A stretch of DNA of 64,000 nt from an uncultured Erythrobacteraceae bacterium (GTDB lineage Bacteria > Pseudomonadota > Alphaproteobacteria > Sphingomonadales > Sphingomonadaceae): positions 1 through 64,000 of the forward strand of contig CAMLQG010000005.1 in assembly GCA_946482075.1 (NCBI GenBank), in the 5' to 3' direction. Shown in pieces: positions 8,163 to 16,234 of this stretch. Position 1 is the first letter of the stretch. Every line of letters begins with the position of its first letter. A model generated the notes under the pieces. The model worked only from the letters and a program-made list of their open reading frames with translations, was not told the origin of the DNA and ran no database searches. A program made the position numbers and the translations under genes.

Positions 8163-8249
8163 CGTTCGTCCTGAGCTTGTCGTAGGACGGCTTTCCTCTT
8201 CACGGCCCTAAGAAGAAGGACGGCCCCTCGACAAGCTCAGGGCGAACGG
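8163..8249. repeat. Palindromic repeat copy 2
   Basis: Arms CGTTCGTCCTGAGCTTGTCG and CCTCGACAAGCTCAGGGCG flank a variable centre. It sits between the convergent ccmB and map genes, where a long hairpin could stop transcription from both sides. Confidence 0.85.
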
Positions 8250-8261
8250 AAAACTCAATTA

Positions 8262-9092
8262 TCAAGCACTGTAAGGTGGCTTGTGCAGCCCGCGCGTGCT
8301 CAGCGTGAAGATCTCGTTGCCGGTCTCGGTGATGCCGATCGAATGTTCGAACTGCGCGGAAAGCGACTTGTCGCGTGTCACCGCCGTCCACCCGTCGCCC
8401 AGGACTTTCACCCAGGGCTTGCCGAGATTGACCATTGGTTCGATCGTGAAGAACATGCCTGGGCGCAGTTCGGGGCCGGTGCCGGCCTTGGCCGCGTGGA
8501 TCACTTCGGGCGCGTCGTGGAACAGGCGGCCGAGGCCATGGCCGCAGAATTCGCGCACCACGCCATAGCGGTGCTGTTCCGCATGGGCCTGGATCGTCGC
8601 GCCGATATCGCCCAGCCGCGCACCGGGCTTCGCCATCTCGATGCCGAGCATCAGGCATTCATGGGTCACGTCCACCAGCTTGCGCGCGCGCAACGGCACA
8701 TCGCCAACGAGATACATGCGACTTGAATCGCCATGCCAGCCATCGAGCAGCGGGGTGACGTCGATATTCACGATATCGCCGTCCTTCAGCACCTTGTCGC
8801 TCGGAATGCCGTGGCACACGACATGGTTGATCGACACGCAGCAGCTATGCGCATAGCCGCGATAGCCCAGCGTCGCCGGCACTGCACCGCCATCCAGCGT
8901 CATCTGGCGCACGACGTCGTCGATCTCGCCCGTGGTCACGCCCGGCTGCACCAGCGGCACCAGCGCATCCAGGATATCGGCCGCGAGGCGCCCCGCCTTG
9001 CGCATCCCGTCGAAGCCTTCCGGCCCGTGCAGCTTGATCGTGCCGTCGCGCAGGACGGTCTCGCCTTCGACAATCGTCTGATATTCGGTCAT
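8262..9092 (-). CDS. map: Type I methionine aminopeptidase
   Basis: Removes the initiator methionine from nascent proteins. The 276-residue product shows the pita-bread fold metal ligands: two Asp in IDVTPLLDGWHGDSSRMY, His in CGHGLGRLFHDAPE, Glu in FTIEPMV and Glu near EHSIGITETG. The His in GYAHSCCVSINHVVCHG is the usual substrate-side histidine. The start at ATG 9092 gives MTEYQTIVEGETVL; a longer in-frame extension upstream reaches into the next gene and is not supported. Length is typical for the alphaproteobacterial type Ia enzyme. Confidence 0.95.
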   Translation of the reverse strand: MTEYQTIVEGETVLRDGTIKLHGPEGFDGMRKAGRLAADILDALVPLVQPGVTTGEIDDVVRQMTLDGGAVPATLGYRGYAHSCCVSINHVVCHGIPSDKVLKDGDIVNIDVTPLLDGWHGDSSRMYLVGDVPLRARKLVDVTHECLMLGIEMAKPGARLGDIGATIQAHAEQHRYGVVREFCGHGLGRLFHDAPEVIHAAKAGTGPELRPGMFFTIEPMVNLGKPWVKVLGDGWTAVTRDKSLSAQFEHSIGITETGNEIFTLSTRGLHKPPYSA

Positions 9093-9133
9093 CCGCCTCA
9101 TGTAGCGAGGTGGGCCCGAAATTGCGAGACCGC

Positions 9134-9997
9134 TCAGCGCCCCAAAGAGAAGCTTTCGCGATATTCGGGCTTCACCACCGCCAGGATCGCCTTGTCCGCC
9201 GGCAGGGTCACCTCGTAATCGCCTTCCGCGTAGGGGCCGGCGGCATAAGGACCGATCAGGAAGCCGATGCGGTCGAAAGTCTTGCGGTTGCTCGAACCCA
9301 GGATCACGGTCGTGTCCTCGATGCTGATGCATTCGTCGAACGGATCGGTCGAACCCGGCTTTACCGGCACGCCCCTCTTTCCCGCACGCGCGCGATTGAG
9401 CGCGGCGCAGAATTCCTTCGTCACTGCCGCGTTGAGCGCCGCGGCCGAGATGAACAGCGAAACGGGCTCACGCGCGGTGTCGGCCTTACGATCCCACAGC
9501 AGCGCGTCATAGCCGTGATTGCCGTGCGCCCCGCCGGTGAAGGCATAGAAATCGGCCGACAGGCTCAGCCAGTCCGGCAGGTCGGTGACGACTTTCCATC
9601 CCGTCACCGTCTCGTATTCGCGATAGGGGAAACCATCCTTTTCCGCGCCCTGCTTCGCATCGTGCGCCTCGCTCGCGAACTGGGACTTTTCCCGCTCCAT
9701 CCGGGTGTCGAGCATCGCCTTCAGCTTCGGGATCGCGCCGGCCTGCGCCGGATAGGAATATTCGAAGGAATAGAGTTCGGTCTTCTCCTTCACCTCGCGC
9801 GCGCCGTTGGCGGAGGTGTCCGATCGCGCCGCAGCGCTGCCACCGCCGCTCGCGCTGACCGACACGCTGGAAGAACTGGAACGGGATTGCATCTTGTCCG
9901 CCTCCTCCTTGCCGGCTCCGGCGCCGCCATCCGAGGTTCCGGACCCGCAGGCAGCGATACCCACGACAAGCGGCAGCAGGGCCAGAAAGCGCAGCAT
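9134..9997 (-). CDS. DUF4163/DUF3298 (RsiV-like) lipoprotein
   Basis: Lipoprotein of 287 residues. The signal peptide MLRFLALLPLVVGIAAC has lipobox cysteine 17, followed by a serine- and glycine-rich linker and then a DUF4163/DUF3298-type domain with FTGGAHGNHGYDALLWD. This domain occurs in the anti-sigma factor RsiV, where it binds lysozyme, and in many periplasmic lipoproteins of unknown role. No sigma-factor gene is adjacent, so an anti-sigma role is not suggested. ATG 9997 has GAGAGGAAA upstream; the in-frame ATG at 10036 would spoil the signal peptide. Confidence 0.8.
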   Translation of the reverse strand: MLRFLALLPLVVGIAACGSGTSDGGAGAGKEEADKMQSRSSSSSVSVSASGGGSAAARSDTSANGAREVKEKTELYSFEYSYPAQAGAIPKLKAMLDTRMEREKSQFASEAHDAKQGAEKDGFPYREYETVTGWKVVTDLPDWLSLSADFYAFTGGAHGNHGYDALLWDRKADTAREPVSLFISAAALNAAVTKEFCAALNRARAGKRGVPVKPGSTDPFDECISIEDTTVILGSSNRKTFDRIGFLIGPYAAGPYAEGDYEVTLPADKAILAVVKPEYRESFSLGR

Positions 9998-10047
9998 CGT
10001 CAATTTCCTCTCGCGAATATCGCCCCGGTGCGGCATGGAAGCGACGT

Positions 10048-11430
10048 ATGAATGACAAGGACGCGCTGATCCAGCCTGACAGGGGGCAGCAGGCTACTCC
10101 CATCCATCTCGTCAGCAAGGACAGTTTCGCCGATTGGGCGAAGGCGCTGTCGCAACCGCAACGCGCCGCGCTCGACGCGCAGAAGTTCAAGGGCGAGGCA
10201 TACGACACCGCGATCGTGCCCGATGGCGACAGCTGGCTCGCCGTAGGCGGCGTGGCCGATCCGGAAAAACTGTCGAGCTGGTGCCTGGCACGACTGGCGG
10301 AACGGCTTCCGGCCGGCGCCTATCGCCTGGCGAACGGATCGCCCGGCCCGGCCTTGCATGGCTGGCAGACCGCGCAATATGTCTTCGCCCGCTATCGCGA
10401 GGAGAAGGAGCCCACCGGCCCGCGCATCCTGCTGACCCAGGATGTCAAGGCGATCGAGCCCGCGCTGAGGGAAGCCGCCGCGGTGTTCCGCGTACGCGAT
10501 CTGGTCAACACGCCGGCCGAGGATATGGGCCCGTCCGCGCTGGAAGCGGAAGCCGAAGGGCTGGCGAAGGCCTTCCGCGCCAAGGTCAAAGTGACGAGCG
10601 GCGATACGCTGGCGCATGACTACCCCATGGTCCACGCGGTGGGCCGGGCGGCGGCGCGCCACCATGCGCCGCGCATGATCGAATTGAACTGGGGGGAGGA
10701 AAGTGCCCCGCGCGTCACGATCATCGGCAAGGGCGTGTGCTTCGATTCCGGCGGGCTCGACATCAAGCCGCCTTCCGGCATGAAGCTGATGAAAAAGGAT
10801 ATGGGCGGGGCTGCCCATGCGCTCGCGCTGGCGGGGCTGGTGATGGAAGCCGGTCTGAAAATTCATCTGCAAGTCCTTATCCCCGCAGTGGAAAATGCCG
10901 TGGCCGGCAACGCGTTCCGCCCCGGCGACATCCTTAGATCGCGCAAGGGGCTGACGGTGGAGATCGGCAATACCGATGCCGAAGGCCGCCTGATCCTGGC
11001 TGACGCGCTGACTCGCGCATCGGAAGCCGAGCCCGAACTGATCCTCGATTTCGCGACGCTGACGGGCGCCGCGCGCGTGGCGCTCGGTCCCGATCTGCCG
11101 GCCCTCTTCGCGAGGCGGGACGAAACGGCGGATGCGCTGATCGCCGGCGGGCGCGCAAGCGACGACGAAGTGTGGCGCCTGCCGCTGCACGCCGCCTATG
11201 CGGATTATCTGAAATCCGACATCGCCGACACGGACAATGCCGGCGACAGCGGCTTCGCCGGCGCGATAACGGCCGCCTTGTTCCTCGACAAGTTCGTCGG
11301 CGAAGGGATCGACTGGGCGCATTTCGACACTTTCGCCTGGCGGCCGGCGGCCAAGCCCGGCCGGCCCAAGGGCGGCGAAGCGCTGGGCCTGCGGGCCGCG
11401 TGGCATCTGCTGAAGCAGAGGTATGGATAG
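10048..11430 (+). CDS. Leucyl aminopeptidase family (M17) enzyme
   Basis: Cytosolic M17 metallopeptidase of 460 residues. The catalytic domain carries GKGVCFDSGGLDIKPP, the lysine/aspartate motif MKKDMGGAAHAL and the signature NTDAEGRLILADAL that binds the two metals. The N-terminal domain is shorter than in E. coli PepA, as in the alphaproteobacterial PepB-like subgroup. It is divergent from the lipoprotein gene, 50 bases apart. The start is the first ATG and no strong ribosome-binding site is visible. The repeat at 11449-11539 follows the stop. Confidence 0.93.
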   Translation: MNDKDALIQPDRGQQATPIHLVSKDSFADWAKALSQPQRAALDAQKFKGEAYDTAIVPDGDSWLAVGGVADPEKLSSWCLARLAERLPAGAYRLANGSPGPALHGWQTAQYVFARYREEKEPTGPRILLTQDVKAIEPALREAAAVFRVRDLVNTPAEDMGPSALEAEAEGLAKAFRAKVKVTSGDTLAHDYPMVHAVGRAAARHHAPRMIELNWGEESAPRVTIIGKGVCFDSGGLDIKPPSGMKLMKKDMGGAAHALALAGLVMEAGLKIHLQVLIPAVENAVAGNAFRPGDILRSRKGLTVEIGNTDAEGRLILADALTRASEAEPELILDFATLTGAARVALGPDLPALFARRDETADALIAGGRASDDEVWRLPLHAAYADYLKSDIADTDNAGDSGFAGAITAALFLDKFVGEGIDWAHFDTFAWRPAAKPGRPKGGEALGLRAAWHLLKQRYG

Positions 11431-11448
11431 TAAGCCATCATCCCAGCC

Positions 11449-11539
11449 CGTTCGCCCTGAGCTTGTCGAAGGGTCGTCCTTCTCTTTTTTGAGAGCTCGG
11501 CAAGGAAAAGCGGCCCTTCGACAAGCTCAGGGCGAACGG
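11449..11539. repeat. Palindromic repeat copy 3
   Basis: Arms CGTTCGCCCTGAGCTTGTCG and CCTTCGACAAGCTCAGGGCG around a variable centre with a T-rich stretch. It sits between the convergent M17 peptidase and FAH-family genes. Confidence 0.85.
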
Positions 11540-11555
11540 AGGAAAGGTCCGGACA

Positions 11556-12392
11556 CTAAACCACCCTATTCGCCAGTACGCCGATCGCGGGCGAAGACAC
11601 TTCCACCACATCCCCCGGCTTCAGGAATTTCGGCGGATTGAACCCCGCGCCCACCCCGCTCGGCGTACCCGTTGCGATCACGTCGCCCGGATAGAGCGTG
11701 ATCCCTGCGGATAGAGTCTCGATCAGCACCGCCATGTCGAAGATCAGGTCGCTCGTATTGCCGCTCTGGCGCAGTTCCCCGTTCACGCGGCATTCGATGG
11801 CGATATCGGTCGCCGCCAGCTCGTCCGCCGTCACGATCGCCGGACCCATCGGGCAGAAGCTGTCGAGCGACTTGCCGATGAACCATTGCGCATGGCGCTT
11901 CTGCAGGTCGCGCGCGGTCACGTCGTTGATGAGCGTGAAGCCGAAGATGTGCGACAGCGCATCCTCCCGGCTTAGCTTCTTGCAGGTCTTGCCGATCACC
12001 ACGCCGATCTCGCCTTCATAGTCCACCATGTCGGACAGGCCGGTGGGATAGGCGATCGCGTCGCCCGGCCCGATCACCGCGTCCGCCGCCTTGGTGAAGA
12101 CGATCGGATATTCCGGCATATCCTCCTTCGCCGTCGCATCGAAGCCGCTCTTCACGAATTCAGCGACATGATCGCGATAGTTCTTGCCGATGCAGAAGAT
12201 GTTGCGGCGTGGGTGCGGGATCGGCGCGATCACGGCGACATCCGCCAGCGCGACGATCTCGCCCGTCCGATCCGCCCCGCTCGCGGCGATCAGTTCGAGC
12301 ATGGAAGGCGCGTTCAGCACGTGCAGCGCGCTTCCTGCGAGTTCCCCAACCTTTTCCCTGCCCTGGTGGCGGCAGGATATCAGCTTCGTCAT
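11556..12392 (-). CDS. Fumarylacetoacetate hydrolase-family protein
   Basis: A 278-residue FAH-fold enzyme. The family hydrolyses or decarboxylates C-C bonds in dicarboxylic acids late in aromatic degradation. Metal-ligand motifs are visible: NIFCIGKNYRDHVAEF (about residue 70) and VDYEGEIGVVIGK, whose glutamates and a later aspartate (FGFTLINDVTARD) bind Mg/Mn. The C-terminal GDVIATGTPSGVGAGFNPP is also typical. ATG 12392 follows AAAAGG; an upstream in-frame start at 12464 adds a cysteine-rich non-family sequence. It is divergent from the GST gene, so both may belong to one catabolic unit; the substrate is unknown. Confidence 0.88.
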   Translation of the reverse strand: MTKLISCRHQGREKVGELAGSALHVLNAPSMLELIAASGADRTGEIVALADVAVIAPIPHPRRNIFCIGKNYRDHVAEFVKSGFDATAKEDMPEYPIVFTKAADAVIGPGDAIAYPTGLSDMVDYEGEIGVVIGKTCKKLSREDALSHIFGFTLINDVTARDLQKRHAQWFIGKSLDSFCPMGPAIVTADELAATDIAIECRVNGELRQSGNTSDLIFDMAVLIETLSAGITLYPGDVIATGTPSGVGAGFNPPKFLKPGDVVEVSSPAIGVLANRVV

Positions 12393-12537
12393 CCGGCAAA
12401 CCTTTTCGCGTTCATCCCTCTCGTCGTGCAGGCATTCGCTTGTGCATGCAAGGCACAGGGACATGACAAGCAGCGTCTATCGCACCGTTGCCAAGCCGGC
12501 CGAAGCGCCCGAAAGAGCCTTATTCAATCGGGAGAGA

Positions 12538-13320
12538 ATGGACATGATCGACTTCTACGGGATGGGCAGTCCCAACGTTTTCAAGGTCGCCATCATGCTG
12601 GAAGAGGCAGGCCTCGAATATCGCACTCATCACGTGCGCGTGCTGAACGGCGAGAATTACGATCCCGCCTTCCTCGCGCTCAACCCGATCGCGAAAGTAC
12701 CGGTGATCGTCGATCATGACGGCGCCGGGCCGAACCAGCCGATCTTCGAATCCGGCGCGATCCTGATCTATCTGGCGGAGACCTATAAGCCCGATCTGTT
12801 CCCCGCATCCGGGCCGCAGCGCTGGGAAGTCCTCAAATGGCTGATGTTCCAGATGTCGCTGGTAGGCCCGATGCTGGGCCAGGTGAACCATTTCCACCTG
12901 ATCCCGAGCCAGTCGGAAAGCTACGCCGCGGGCCGCTATCGCGACCAAGCCGCGCGCGTCTTCCGCAACATCGATGATCGGCTGAAAGTCTCGCGCTACA
13001 TCGCAGGCGAAGACTATTCCATCGCCGACATCGCGGTGCATCCCTGGATGGGCTATGTGAAGCGCCACGGAATGGAGGAGAAGGACTATCCGCACCTGAT
13101 CGCCTGGCGCGACCTGCTGGACGAGCGCGCTGCGGTGAAGCGCGGCTCCGCGGCGATCGCGGAGATGACGTCGAAGGGCTCCTCACTGCCACCGCCCAAT
13201 GATGACGAATTGGACGATTTCTTCGCCCGCCGCGCGCCCGGCCCCAAGGTCGACCTCGTCAGCTATCTCGATCGCGGCCCGATGTTCACTGCCAAGGCGG
13301 ACAAGGACGCGCAGGATTGA
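12538..13320 (+). CDS. Glutathione S-transferase, Nu-class/YfcG-like
   Basis: Product of 260 residues with an N-terminal thioredoxin fold (MIDFYGMGSPNVFKVAIML, then NPIAKVPVIVDHDG with the cis-proline, and FESGAILIYLAE) and an all-alpha C-terminal domain with GPMLGQVNHF. This last motif is typical of the YfcG/Ure2p-like Nu class, which reduces disulfides using two glutathiones. A tail of about 45 residues after the GST fold (PPPNDDELDDFFARRAPGP) is longer than usual. Either ATG 12538 or ATG 12544 could be the start; GGGAGAG favours the second slightly. Context next to an FAH protein suggests aromatic or xenobiotic catabolism. Confidence 0.87.
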   Translation: MDMIDFYGMGSPNVFKVAIMLEEAGLEYRTHHVRVLNGENYDPAFLALNPIAKVPVIVDHDGAGPNQPIFESGAILIYLAETYKPDLFPASGPQRWEVLKWLMFQMSLVGPMLGQVNHFHLIPSQSESYAAGRYRDQAARVFRNIDDRLKVSRYIAGEDYSIADIAVHPWMGYVKRHGMEEKDYPHLIAWRDLLDERAAVKRGSAAIAEMTSKGSSLPPPNDDELDDFFARRAPGPKVDLVSYLDRGPMFTAKADKDAQD

Positions 13321-13328
13321 AGCCCAGC

Positions 13329-13934
13329 TCACGCTGCATCAGCTACGGCCTTGAAAGCGTGATCGATCAGCGCGTGGATGGACGCGCTCTCATCCTCGGC
13401 GAATTTGGCGAGGGCAACGCCGAGGCATGCAAGCGCCGCATGGACGAGAGTGCGGGCCGTGATATCGTCGCTATCGGCAATTGCCAGCCGGCGGGAAATC
13501 TCAGGCGTGAGATCGGCGGCCCACATCAGATGCTTTTCGAGGCTATGGGCGCGCAGACTGGCGGTGCTGTTCACCACTCTCATCGTCCGCGCGGCGGAAG
13601 CCGGATCACTGGCGACATTGTCGGCAAGAACGTCGAGCGCTCTGCGTAGCGCCAGCCAGGCCCCCTCATTCTCCGGACGCTTCGAAAGAGCTTCCGTGAT
13701 TCTGGGCCCGAACGCCGCATGGCCGCCGACGACGACCTCTTCCTTCGTGCGGAAATAGCGGAAGAAACTCCGGGTCGAGATGCCGCTTGAAGCGGCGATC
13801 TCATCGATCGTCGTCCGATCGAAACCCTGCTCATCGAACAGCCGAAGCGCCTGCTCGGCGATAGAAGCGGCGACTGCTTCGCTTTTGAGCTTCTGAATGT
13901 TGGACCCGGAAGCACGGAGTGCCGGCTCGCTCAT
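13329..13934 (-). CDS. TetR-family transcriptional regulator
   Basis: A 201-residue regulator. The N-terminal helix-turn-helix spans about residues 20-70 (ASIAEQALRLFDEQGFDRTT, IDEIAASSGISTRSFFRYF), ending in the common FRTKEEV motif. The C-terminal ligand domain resembles MftR/AcrR-like regulators that sense small hydrophobic ligands. It is divergent from the ABM-domain gene and aldehyde dehydrogenase, which it probably controls through the dyad at 13963-13985. The GST gene converges on it with an eight-base gap. Confidence 0.93.
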   Translation of the reverse strand: MSEPALRASGSNIQKLKSEAVAASIAEQALRLFDEQGFDRTTIDEIAASSGISTRSFFRYFRTKEEVVVGGHAAFGPRITEALSKRPENEGAWLALRRALDVLADNVASDPASAARTMRVVNSTASLRAHSLEKHLMWAADLTPEISRRLAIADSDDITARTLVHAALACLGVALAKFAEDESASIHALIDHAFKAVADAA

Positions 13935-13956
13935 AGTTCGTCATATCCCGTCATTG

Positions 13957-13986
13957 TTGACATTAACTGCCATATGTGGCGTTAAA
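13957..13986 (+). promoter_or_regulatory. Putative promoter with operator dyad for the ABM/aldehyde dehydrogenase unit
   Basis: TTGACA at 13957-13962 is a consensus -35. About 18 bases later lies GTTAAA as a poor -10. The spacer contains GCCATATGTGGC (13969-13980), a dyad with one mismatched pair, framed by TTAAC and GTTAA. An operator in the spacer between a TetR gene and its divergent neighbour is a classical repressor layout. Binding is inferred. Confidence 0.5.
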
Positions 13987-14091
13987 TGCAAACCAGGGGC
14001 TGGCCTGTCTGTCGGTCGCCCCCATCAACACTCGGCGTACAGCCTTTCGCTCACGGCGTCATCGAATCAAGAAACAAGGATGGAAACCCGC

Positions 14092-14451
14092 ATGTCAAAG
14101 CCCGGCCAGGTGGATCTGATTTTCCGTTACAACGTCAAACCGGGAGAAGAGCAGCGCTTCCAGGCGTATCTCGACAAAGTGTTTCCGGTCACCGAAGCGC
14201 AGGAGCCCTATGTCGTCGAATATCAGATATTTCGACAGGCAGACGGGAGCTACCTGCAACACGAGCGCTATGAGAGCGAAGAGGCGGTGTCCCGCCACCT
14301 TGCGCTCACGGCCGAGGGCCAGGCCGATTTCCATGCCTCTGCCGAGATCATCGACGTCATGGCGATCGGCGACCTCAAGCAAAGCTTCTGGACTGCCTTC
14401 GAGGGCCCCTATTTCACGCGGTACGCCCGTTTTCGTGAGGTTCGCCGCTGA
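14092..14451 (+). CDS. Small ABM-like (dimeric alpha/beta barrel) protein
   Basis: A 119-residue protein resembling the antibiotic biosynthesis monooxygenase / quinol monooxygenase fold. The pattern is IFRYNVKPGEEQRFQAYL, then YVVEYQIFRQADGSYLQHERYESEEAV, then a His-containing helix. Members oxidise quinols without cofactor or act as small stress proteins. The ATG at 14092 has AAGGA 11 bases upstream; the in-frame ATG at 14080 overlaps that site and is less likely. It is 49 bases upstream of the aldehyde dehydrogenase on the same strand and divergent from the TetR gene, so both are probably induced together. Substrate unknown. Confidence 0.72.
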   Translation: MSKPGQVDLIFRYNVKPGEEQRFQAYLDKVFPVTEAQEPYVVEYQIFRQADGSYLQHERYESEEAVSRHLALTAEGQADFHASAEIIDVMAIGDLKQSFWTAFEGPYFTRYARFREVRR

Positions 14452-14500
14452 TGGCGAGCACGAGGGTTCCCCGCTATTTCAATTTTTAGAGGAATTTCCC

Positions 14501-15985
14501 ATGAATGATCTGTCTCCTCCAACACCGGCTTTTCTTTCGGGTACCGCCAAGAAGCTGCTGATCGACGGGAAATGGGAAGAAGCGCTCTCCGGCAAGACTT
14601 TCGAGTCCTTCAATCCCTCGACCGGAGAAGCGATCGATCCACTGGCCTGGGGCGGCCCGGCGGATATCGACCGGGCGGTCGTGGCCGCAAGGCGGGCTTT
14701 TGAAGGGCCATGGAGCAGGTTCAAGCCCGCCGAACGCCAGCGCGTGCTGCTCAAGCTCGCCGATCTGGTCGAAGCGAATGGCGAAGAACTGGCCTTGCTG
14801 GATGCAATCGACATGGGAGCGCCGATCACCAATGCGCGCTGGTTGGTCGGCCTGATTGCCGATACCTTCCGCTTCTGCGCCGGACAGGCCGTGGCCATCG
14901 CCGGGGAGACATTGTCGAACTCCCTGCCGGGGCGGATATTCTCCTGCACGGTGAAGGAGCCGGTCGGCGTCGTGGGCGGCATCATCCCCTGGAATGGGCC
15001 CATGTTCAACGCGACGTGGAAGATCGCGCCCGCCCTGGCAACGGGATGTACCCTCGTCCTCAAATGCGCGGAGCAGGCTGCACTGAGCCCCCTGCGCCTG
15101 GGCGAGCTTTGCCTCGAGGCAGGTGTTCCGCCGGGCGTGGTCAACTGCGTCACCGGCTTCGGCGACGCCGGCGCCGCCCTTTCCGCGCATCGGGACGTCG
15201 ACAAGGTGGCCTTCACCGGCTCCACCGCGACGGGCCAGAAGATCGTCGAGGCGTCCGCGGGAAATCTGAAGCGGCTTACGATGGAACTGGGCGGAAAATC
15301 GCCGAATATCGTTTTCGCCGATGCCGATCTGGATGCCGCTGTCACCGGGGCGGCCATGGCAGTCTTCCAGAACAGCGGGCAGGTCTGTTCGGCAGGAACG
15401 CGATTATTCGTGGAACGGACCATATATGACGAATTCGTCGCAAGGGTGGCGGACTTTGCGGGGACGCTTCGCGTGGGGCACAGCCTCGACCCCGAGACGC
15501 AACTCGGGCCCCTCGTATCCGCCGAGCAGCTTGAGCGGGTCACCGGCTATTTGTCTGCGGGCCATGAAGAGGGAGCGACCGCCCTGGCCGGTGGCGCACG
15601 CTTGACCGAGGGCGCTCTCGCAAGCGGATATTTCGTGCCGCCCACGGTCTTCGCCGGGGTCAATAACGACATGAAAATCGCGCGCGAGGAGATCTTCGGG
15701 CCGGTGGTCTCGGCAATTCCGTTCGATACGATCGACGAGGCCGTGACGATGGCCAACGATACCCCGTTCGGCCTCGGAAGCGGAGTGTGGACTCGCGACA
15801 TCGGCAAGGCGCACGGGGTTGCCGCGCGCATTCGCGCGGGCTCGGTCTGGGTGAATAACTATCAGGCCATGGACCCGGCGGTGCCGTTTGGCGGCTACAA
15901 GATGAGCGGTTACGGCCTGGAAGGCGGCAAGCCCCATATCGAGGCCTATCTCAATTCGAAAAGCATCTGGATCAAGACCGAATAG
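14501..15985 (+). CDS. NAD(P)-dependent aldehyde dehydrogenase
   Basis: A 494-residue member of the aldehyde dehydrogenase superfamily that oxidises aldehydes to acids. The oxyanion/NAD motif is VVGGIIPWNGPM, the cofactor-binding lysine region is ALATGCTLVLKCAE, the catalytic glutamate sits in MELGGKSPNIVF and the catalytic cysteine in SGQVCSAGTRLFVER. The end motif YGLEGGKPHIEAYL resembles betaine/aromatic aldehyde dehydrogenases. ATG 14501 has AGAGGA seven to eight bases upstream. The gene follows the ABM-like protein and is probably under TetR control. The substrate cannot be read from sequence. Confidence 0.93.
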   Translation: MNDLSPPTPAFLSGTAKKLLIDGKWEEALSGKTFESFNPSTGEAIDPLAWGGPADIDRAVVAARRAFEGPWSRFKPAERQRVLLKLADLVEANGEELALLDAIDMGAPITNARWLVGLIADTFRFCAGQAVAIAGETLSNSLPGRIFSCTVKEPVGVVGGIIPWNGPMFNATWKIAPALATGCTLVLKCAEQAALSPLRLGELCLEAGVPPGVVNCVTGFGDAGAALSAHRDVDKVAFTGSTATGQKIVEASAGNLKRLTMELGGKSPNIVFADADLDAAVTGAAMAVFQNSGQVCSAGTRLFVERTIYDEFVARVADFAGTLRVGHSLDPETQLGPLVSAEQLERVTGYLSAGHEEGATALAGGARLTEGALASGYFVPPTVFAGVNNDMKIAREEIFGPVVSAIPFDTIDEAVTMANDTPFGLGSGVWTRDIGKAHGVAARIRAGSVWVNNYQAMDPAVPFGGYKMSGYGLEGGKPHIEAYLNSKSIWIKTE

Positions 15986-16054
15986 GCCGAGCAGCCGGAC
16001 GATCGGAGCACGACGGGATCTCCGGCGCTTCCTGGAACGTCGAGTAAGCCTGGA

Positions 16055-16100
16055 GGTGGGAAGAAGGCCGGCCACTGCACGATAGCGGTCGCTTCCCACC
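16055..16100. terminator. 9-bp inverted repeat downstream of aldehyde dehydrogenase
   Basis: GGTGGGAAG at 16055-16063 pairs perfectly with CTTCCCACC at 16092-16100 over a 28-base loop. It lies 70 bases after the dehydrogenase stop and 135 bases before the AraC gene. It may close the upstream transcript, but no U-run follows. Confidence 0.4.
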
Positions 16101-16234
16101 CCTTGCGCACGTCTTCAGCTATGTTGCGAGTTCAATCAAGGCCAGTTTCCAGCTGGAGACGGGAGCTTACTTTATGATGACCGGGCCTTGCCCATATACG
16201 GCAGGAATATCGCGCGAACCCGGGAGAGCGCTCG

